Positions 59,984 through 64,000 of a stretch of 64,000 bases of DNA are shown here, piece by piece. Every line of letters starts with the position of its first letter. Position 1 is the stretch's first letter. The notes under the pieces are model-generated. The model had not been told where the DNA came from. It ran no database searches and saw only the letters and a program-made list of their open reading frames with translations. The stretch lies in contig NZ_LWAE01000001.1 of assembly GCF_001623875.1 (NCBI RefSeq), positions 434,001 to 498,000 of the forward strand, in the 5' to 3' direction. Position numbers and translations under genes: made by a program. This stretch comes from Clostridium magnum DSM 2767. Lineage in GTDB: Bacteria > Bacillota > Clostridia > Clostridiales > Clostridiaceae.

Positions 59984-60042
59984 AAATAACTTTCTCTATT
60001 ATTTAAATAGATGAAAGTTAGAATAAAATATGTTTTAATTAT

Positions 60043-60126
60043 GCAGGTGTGGCGGAATTGGCAGACGCACTAGACTTAGGATCTAGCGCCTTAGGCATGG
60101 GGGTTCGACTCCCTTCACCTGCACCA
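60043..60126 (+). tRNA. tRNA-Leu(TAG)
   Basis: 84 nt with the long variable arm of Leu tRNAs and CCA. Loop CTTAGGA gives anticodon TAG. Confidence 0.95.
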
Positions 60127-60143
60127 TTTAAACAACAAAGTTT

Positions 60144-60218
60144 GCGGGAGTGGCTCAGTGGTAGAGCGTCACCTTGCCAAGGTGAACGTCGCGGGTTCGA
60201 ATCCCGTCTTCCGCTCCA
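60144..60218 (+). tRNA. tRNA-Gly(GCC)
   Basis: 75 nt with CCA. Loop TTGCCAA gives anticodon GCC. Confidence 0.96.
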
Positions 60219-60223
60219 AACAT

Positions 60224-60297
60224 GCGGGTGTAACTCAATGGTAGAGTGCTAGCCTTCCAAGCTAGTTACGAGGGTTCGATTCCCTTCACCCGCTCCA
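60224..60297 (+). tRNA. tRNA-Gly(TCC)
   Basis: Same sequence as the copy at 59587. Confidence 0.96.
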
Positions 60298-60303
60298 AAA
60301 TAT

Positions 60304-60380
<77 letters not shown>

Positions 60381-60387
60381 AATATGT

Positions 60388-60463
60388 GGGTTATTAGCTC
60401 AGCTGGTAGAGCACCTGACTCTTAATCAGGGTGTCCGGGGTTCGAGCCCCCGATGACCCACCA
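60388..60463 (+). tRNA. tRNA-Lys(CTT)
   Basis: 76 nt with CCA. Acceptor GGGTTAT/ATGACCC; loop CTCTTAA gives anticodon CTT. Confidence 0.95.
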
Positions 60464-60468
60464 AATAC

Positions 60469-60544
60469 CGGGGTGTGGCGCAGATGGGAGCGCGCGTGGT
60501 TTGGGACCATGAGGTCGCAGGTTCAATCCCTGTCACCCCGACCA
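60469..60544 (+). tRNA. tRNA-Pro(TGG)
   Basis: Third copy, with the same flanking ACTAATAAAAATATACAAAC spacer as the copy at 59490. Confidence 0.96.
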
Positions 60545-60565
60545 CTAATAAAAATATACAAACAT

Positions 60566-60639
60566 GCGGGTGTAACTCAATGGTAGAGTGCTAGCCTTCC
60601 AAGCTAGTTACGAGGGTTCGATTCCCTTCACCCGCTCCA
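60566..60639 (+). tRNA. tRNA-Gly(TCC)
   Basis: Third copy of this gene. Confidence 0.96.
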
Positions 60640-60645
60640 AAACAT

Positions 60646-60722
<77 letters not shown>

Positions 60723-60729
60723 AATATAT

Positions 60730-60805
60730 GGGTTATTAGCTCAGTTGGTAGAGCACCTGACTCTTAATCAGGGTGTCCGGGGTTCGAGCCCCCGATGACC
60801 CACCA
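60730..60805 (+). tRNA. tRNA-Lys(CTT)
   Basis: Second copy; one D-loop base differs (AGTTGG for AGCTGG). Confidence 0.95.
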
Positions 60806-60811
60806 AAAATG

Positions 60812-60887
60812 GTGGACGTAGTTCAGTCGGTAGAGCGCCAGATTGTGATTCTGGTTGTCGTGGGTTCAAGTCCCATCGTTCACCCCA
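60812..60887 (+). tRNA. tRNA-His(GTG)
   Basis: Second copy, G-1 at 60811. Acceptor GTGGACG: A replaces G at position 5, giving a Watson-Crick A-U in place of the G-U of the first copy. Confidence 0.95.
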
Positions 60888-60894
60888 TTATTAT

Positions 60895-60970
60895 GGTTTA
60901 CTAGCTCAGTCGGTAGAGCACTTGACTTTTAATCAAGTTGTCCGGGGTTCGATTCCCCGGTAAGCCACCA
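60895..60970 (+). tRNA. tRNA-Lys(TTT)
   Basis: Second copy; starts the second Lys-Leu-Gly-Gly block. Confidence 0.96.
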
Positions 60971-61028
60971 AAATAATTTTCTCTATTACTTGATAGATGA
61001 AAGTTAAAATAAAATATGTTTTAATTAT

Positions 61029-61112
61029 GCAGGTGTGGCGGAATTGGCAGACGCACTAGACTTAGGATCTAGCGCCTTAGGCATGGGGGTTCGACTCCCT
61101 TCACCTGCACCA
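61029..61112 (+). tRNA. tRNA-Leu(TAG)
   Basis: Second copy, identical to that at 60043. Confidence 0.95.
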
Positions 61113-61129
61113 TTTAAACAACAAAGTTT

Positions 61130-61204
61130 GCGGGAGTGGCTCAGTGGTAGAGCGTCACCTTGCCAAGGTGAACGTCGTGGGTTCGAATCCCATCTTCCGC
61201 TCCA
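61130..61204 (+). tRNA. tRNA-Gly(GCC)
   Basis: Second copy; the T-stem reads GTGGG/CCCAT where the first has GCGGG/CCCGT, a compensated base-pair change. Confidence 0.96.
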
Positions 61205-61209
61205 AACAT

Positions 61210-61283
61210 GCGGGTGTAACTCAATGGTAGAGTGCTAGCCTTCCAAGCTAGTTACGAGGGTTCGATTCCCTTCACCCGCTCCA
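61210..61283 (+). tRNA. tRNA-Gly(TCC)
   Basis: Fourth copy of this gene. Confidence 0.96.
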
Positions 61284-61362
61284 AAATATAGTTTTTAATG
61301 ATCTTTAGGAAAGTATATATTAAGTTAACTGGAGCGAATAAAAGCGCACTGTTATCCTGTGA

Positions 61363-61439
61363 GCGCCCATAGCTCAGTTGGATAGAGTGATGGACTTCGA
61401 ATCCAGAGGCCGCAGGTTCGAATCCTGCTGGGCGCACCA
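61363..61439 (+). tRNA. tRNA-Arg(TCG)
   Basis: 77 nt with CCA. Acceptor GCGCCCA/TGGGCGC; loop CTTCGAA gives anticodon TCG. Separated from the array by 79 bp; an A-G mismatch sits at the top of the anticodon stem. Confidence 0.9.
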
Positions 61440-61470
61440 ATGTATATAAAATTATAAAGAATAGTATGTA

Positions 61471-61504
61471 ACATTGAGGAATAAAATTCTTCAGTGTTTT
61501 TTTG
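61471..61504 (+). terminator. Terminator of the tRNA array
   Basis: ACATTGAGGAA pairs with TTCTTCAGTGT (including G-U pairs) around TAAAA, followed by a run of T. Confidence 0.8.
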
Positions 61505-61520
61505 CTTTTAAGGCAAAAAG

Positions 61521-61570
61521 AAGTGAAACTTGAATCAAGTGAGTGTAAAGACAGAATAGTCATCGGATAT
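61521..61570 (+). other. Short relative of the structured intergenic element (after tRNA array)
   Basis: AAGTGAAACTTGAATCAAGT at the 5' end and GAATAGTCATCGGAT at the 3' end match the two ends of the full elements after guaA and ligA; the centre is missing. Confidence 0.45.
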
Positions 61571-61651
61571 AGTTTTCATTGTGAAGTAAAATGTAAAAAA
61601 AGCTACTAGGAAGTTTTATAGCTTTATCGACTACAACTAATTAAAAATATA

Positions 61652-61680
61652 TTGATTTCTTGTTGAAATTAGTTTATAAT
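61652..61680 (+). promoter_or_regulatory. Promoter of the riboswitch-nucleoside transporter operon
   Basis: TTGATT at 61652-61657, 17-bp spacer, perfect TATAAT at 61675-61680; start expected near 61687, about 33 nt before the aptamer. Confidence 0.7.
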
Positions 61681-61719
61681 AAAAACGAATATTAGATAAA
61701 AAAAAACAAATATTATTCG

Positions 61720-61790
61720 CACTCATATAAGTTTAGTAATAAGGACTAAACGTCTCTACCAGTTAACCGTAAATTGTCTGACTATGGGTG
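61720..61790 (+). ncRNA. Purine (guanine-type) riboswitch of the BMP transporter operon
   Basis: P1 CACTCATA/TATGGGTG, P2 GTTTAGT/ACTAAAC, junction GTCTCTACC and loop ACCGTAAA are the purine aptamer. The ligand-pairing base in TGACTATG is C, so guanine or a close analogue is expected. The junction has C where most have the second U (GTTTCTACC), and L2 reads AATAAGG rather than AATATGG. Confidence 0.88.
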
Positions 61791-61833
61791 TTTATATTTA
61801 AGTTTATTTTTTGTATGAATTATAGGCTAAAGT

Positions 61834-61868
61834 ATAGACTCTCAATTTTTTTGAGAGTCTATTTTTTT
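61834..61868 (+). terminator. Riboswitch-controlled terminator
   Basis: ATAGACTCTCAA pairs with TTGAGAGTCTAT around TTTTT, followed by seven T, 44 nt after the aptamer and 57 nt before the start codon. Ligand binding should favour termination. Confidence 0.88.
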
Positions 61869-61924
61869 GAAACATAGGAAAATAAATTTAAATATGTAAC
61901 AAATTATTAATGGAGGTAATAAAA

Positions 61925-63037
61925 ATGAAAAAAATTGCTAGTTTATTTTTAGTGCTAATTTTGGCATTCGGTACATTGCTTACAGGTTGCCAAAGCTCAA
62001 GTAATCAGACAAAAAGTACTGACAAAAGTTCTGACAGTAAAAAATTAAAAATTGGTTTTTTATATGTTGGGCCGGTAGGAGATGGTGGTTGGACTTATTC
62101 CCACGATGCAGGAAGAAAATACCTAGAAAAAGAATTAGGTGTTACCACAATATATAAAGAATCAGTTAAAGAAGATACTGCTGAGGTACAAAAAGTTATC
62201 GAAGATATGATTAACCAAGGTGTTAATGTTGTAATTGGTACAAGCTTCGGTTTTATGGATGGTATGGAAAAAGCAGCAAAGAAACATCCAGATGTTAAGT
62301 TTATGCATTGCTCTGGATATAAGACAGCAGAAAATATGTCTACTTATTTCGGAAGAATGTATGAGGCAAGATACCTTTCTGGTATAGTTGCTGGAATGAA
62401 AACTAAGACAAATAAAATTGGTTTTGTTGCAGCTTATGAAATACCTGAAGTTATAGGTGGAATAGATTCTTTTGCGTTAGGAGTTCAATCTGTTAATCCT
62501 AATGCGGTAGTAAAAGTTGCATGGACTCATACTTGGTATGATCCAGCTAAAGAAAAGGAAGCTGCTAAAGCTTTATTAGATCAAGGTGCAGACGTAATAA
62601 CACAGCATCAAGATACTGCTGGTCCACAACAGGCGGCAGAAGAAAGAGGTGCTTTTTCAATAGGATATAATACTGATATGAGAGATAAGGCTCCGAAAGC
62701 TTATATGACAGCACCAGTTTGGAATTGGGGACCTTACTATGTTAAGCAAATAAAAGCAATTCAAGATGGAACATGGAAATCTGAAAGTTATTTTGGAGAA
62801 ATGAAGGACGGAATATTTGATCTTGCTGAGCTTACAGCTAATGCTCCTGAAGGCGCAAAAGAAGCTGTAGAAAAGGCTAAAGCAGACATATTATCAGGTA
62901 AAAATAAAGTATTCCAAGGAGAAATAAAAGATCAAACTGGAGCTGTAAAAGTACCAGCTGGTCAGGTAATGACAGATAAAGAAATATTAAACATAGATTG
63001 GCTTGTTCAAGGTGTTGAAGGACAAATAAAAAAATAA
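61925..63037 (+). CDS. BMP-family ABC transporter substrate-binding lipoprotein (nucleoside uptake)
   Basis: ATG 61925, seven bases after GGAGGT; the ATG at 61910 overlaps that site. 370 residues. Lipoprotein signal with lipobox LTGC, Cys22, then a Ser/Lys linker. FLYVGPVGDGGWTYSHDAGRKYLEKELGV is the Bmp/Med/PnrA start pattern, with IGTSFGFMD and VAAYEIPEVIGGIDSFALGV further on. Members bind purine nucleosides such as guanosine or inosine. The upstream guanine-type riboswitch supports this substrate. The ATPase gene follows. Confidence 0.93.
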   Translation: MKKIASLFLVLILAFGTLLTGCQSSSNQTKSTDKSSDSKKLKIGFLYVGPVGDGGWTYSHDAGRKYLEKELGVTTIYKESVKEDTAEVQKVIEDMINQGVNVVIGTSFGFMDGMEKAAKKHPDVKFMHCSGYKTAENMSTYFGRMYEARYLSGIVAGMKTKTNKIGFVAAYEIPEVIGGIDSFALGVQSVNPNAVVKVAWTHTWYDPAKEKEAAKALLDQGADVITQHQDTAGPQQAAEERGAFSIGYNTDMRDKAPKAYMTAPVWNWGPYYVKQIKAIQDGTWKSESYFGEMKDGIFDLAELTANAPEGAKEAVEKAKADILSGKNKVFQGEIKDQTGAVKVPAGQVMTDKEILNIDWLVQGVEGQIKK

Positions 63038-63053
63038 CTAGAGAATAGATATA

Positions 63054-63090
63054 ATGAAAATTGAGGATGAGTGTTCATTCTCAATTTTCA
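63054..63090 (+). terminator. Hairpin between the binding protein and ATPase genes
   Basis: TGAAAATTGAGGATGA pairs with TCATTCTCAATTTTCA around GTGT. No T tract, so more likely an mRNA-processing or attenuation hairpin that keeps the binding protein in excess over the ATPase. Confidence 0.6.
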
Positions 63091-63207
63091 TCTTATAGAG
63101 TAATTTTCAATGGCTAACTATCCGTAATATTCCATTTAGTATAAGTGTAGGTATAAGGATAGTTAGTCTTTAGCTTGATTTAAGAAAATAAATCTAGAGG
63201 TGATGGT

Positions 63208-64000
63208 ATGAATAACAATATACCTTATATAGAGATGAAAAATATAAGGAAGGTTTTCGGTAAAGTAACAGCAAATGAAAATGTAAACTTATTGGTTAAC
63301 GGTGGAGAAATTCATGCCTTGCTTGGAGAAAATGGTGCAGGAAAAAGTACACTTATGAATATGTTATCAGGGGTATACACTCCTGATGGTGGAAGTATAT
63401 TTATTCACGGAAAAGAAGTAAATTTTTCATCTCCAAGTGATGCAATTAGAGCAGGTGTTGGTATGATATATCAGCATTTTAAATTAGTAGAAAATATGAC
63501 AGCTGAAGAGAATGTTATGCTCGGTCAAAAGCAAGGCTTGTTTTTAAGCAGAAAAAAAGTAAGACAAAAGATAGAGGATATATGTAAAAAATTTGATTTA
63601 GATGTTCAAATTGATAAAATGGTGTATGATATGTCAGTTGGTGAAAAACAGGTTTTAGAAATATTGAAGGTTTTATATAGAGGTGCAGATATACTCATAT
63701 TAGATGAACCGACTACAGTATTTACACCACAAGAGTCAGAGAAATTATTTAAGATAATGAATAAAATGAAGGAAAATGGCTGTGCCGTAATTTTTATAAC
63801 TCATAAAATGGATGAAGTAATGAGTGTATCTGACAAAATAAGCGTTTTAAGAAAGGGAGAAACTGCAGGGACATTAAACAAGACAGAAACCTCTCCAGTA
63901 GAACTTGCAGAATTGATGGTAGGTCATTCTGTAGATTTATTTATAAAACGAACTAATTACGATATGAAGAAACCGGTATTAGAAATAAATAATCTTAGAG
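63208..64000 (+). CDS. Nucleoside ABC transporter ATP-binding protein (5' part, cut by window end)
   Basis: ATG 63208 after AGAGGTG; no stop before the window ends, 264 codons visible. Walker A GENGAGKST near residues 44-52, Q-loop YQHFKLVENMT, signature MSVGEKQ (Met in place of the usual Leu), Walker B ILILDEPTTVFTPQE, H-loop ITHKMDEV, typical of the first half of the duplicated RbsA/NupA/YufO-type ATPases (about 500 residues). It would energise uptake with the BMP lipoprotein; permease genes are expected beyond the window. Confidence 0.92.
   Translation, partial: MNNNIPYIEMKNIRKVFGKVTANENVNLLVNGGEIHALLGENGAGKSTLMNMLSGVYTPDGGSIFIHGKEVNFSSPSDAIRAGVGMIYQHFKLVENMTAEENVMLGQKQGLFLSRKKVRQKIEDICKKFDLDVQIDKMVYDMSVGEKQVLEILKVLYRGADILILDEPTTVFTPQESEKLFKIMNKMKENGCAVIFITHKMDEVMSVSDKISVLRKGETAGTLNKTETSPVELAELMVGHSVDLFIKRTNYDMKKPVLEINNLR

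Larger units (their letters stand above)
60895..61283 (+). repeat. Segmental duplication within the tRNA array (second copy of 59908-60297)
   Basis: Both segments hold Lys(TTT)-Leu(TAG)-Gly(GCC)-Gly(TCC), and the non-coding spacer between Lys and Leu is also conserved (CTCTATTA, AGATGAAAGTTA, AATATGTTTTAATTATGC), so the block was duplicated as DNA rather than being assembled gene by gene. Confidence 0.88.

Overview
The window is low-G+C DNA with strong GGAGG-type ribosome binding sites, many TTG/GTG starts and AT-rich hairpin terminators. Together with a class II cyclic-di-GMP riboswitch, two purine riboswitches and the gene families present, this points to an anaerobic Firmicute of the Clostridium group. 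I do not name a species. No phage, insertion sequence or CRISPR array is seen.

Positions 1-17210 hold a type IV pilus locus on the + strand: the end of an O-antigen-ligase-like gene, pilB, pilC, the major pilin pilA, pilM, pilN, a long pilO-like gene, four minor-pilin-like genes, and a 1.7 kb-residue secreted protein with two complete VWA domains and four Ig-like repeats that could be a pilus-tip adhesin. No prepilin peptidase or PilT is in the window.

Positions 17330-35597 form a surface-adhesin block. It starts with a response-regulator/SARP-like (wHTH-BTAD) gene whose reading frame needs a -1 shift at a textbook A AAT TTA slippery heptamer and whose receiver carries Asn at the phospho-acceptor position. 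Next comes a promoter preceded by 11-bp-phased GTTAAxx repeats, a c-di-GMP-II riboswitch with overlapping terminator, a Cys-rich secreted Ig-repeat protein, a giant protein of about 4850 residues with around 40 Ig/cadherin-like domains ending in LPKTG, and a class D-like sortase. PilB has two copies of the MshEN c-di-GMP-binding motif, so c-di-GMP may act on this region at both the protein and the RNA level.

Positions 35600-59250 are mostly housekeeping genes: guanine riboswitch-guaB-guaA, pgi, a DUF188 gene, type I pullulanase, a Y_Y_Y-repeat protein, a lytic transglycosylase, an RsuA-type pseudouridine synthase, a YerC-like TrpR-family regulator, pcrA-ligA, two small membrane proteins, an oligopeptide-binding lipoprotein, a 51-residue Cys protein, an unknown 463-residue protein, and rph-rdgB-yfcE. 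A structured intergenic element occurs twice in full (after guaA and after ligA), with two shorter relatives (before pcrA and after the tRNA array). A candidate small RNA lies before the YerC-like gene.

Positions 59372-61439 are an array of 22 tRNA genes with internal segmental duplication and no rRNA. The window ends with a guanine-type riboswitch controlling a BMP-family nucleoside-binding lipoprotein and its ABC ATPase, the latter cut by the window edge.
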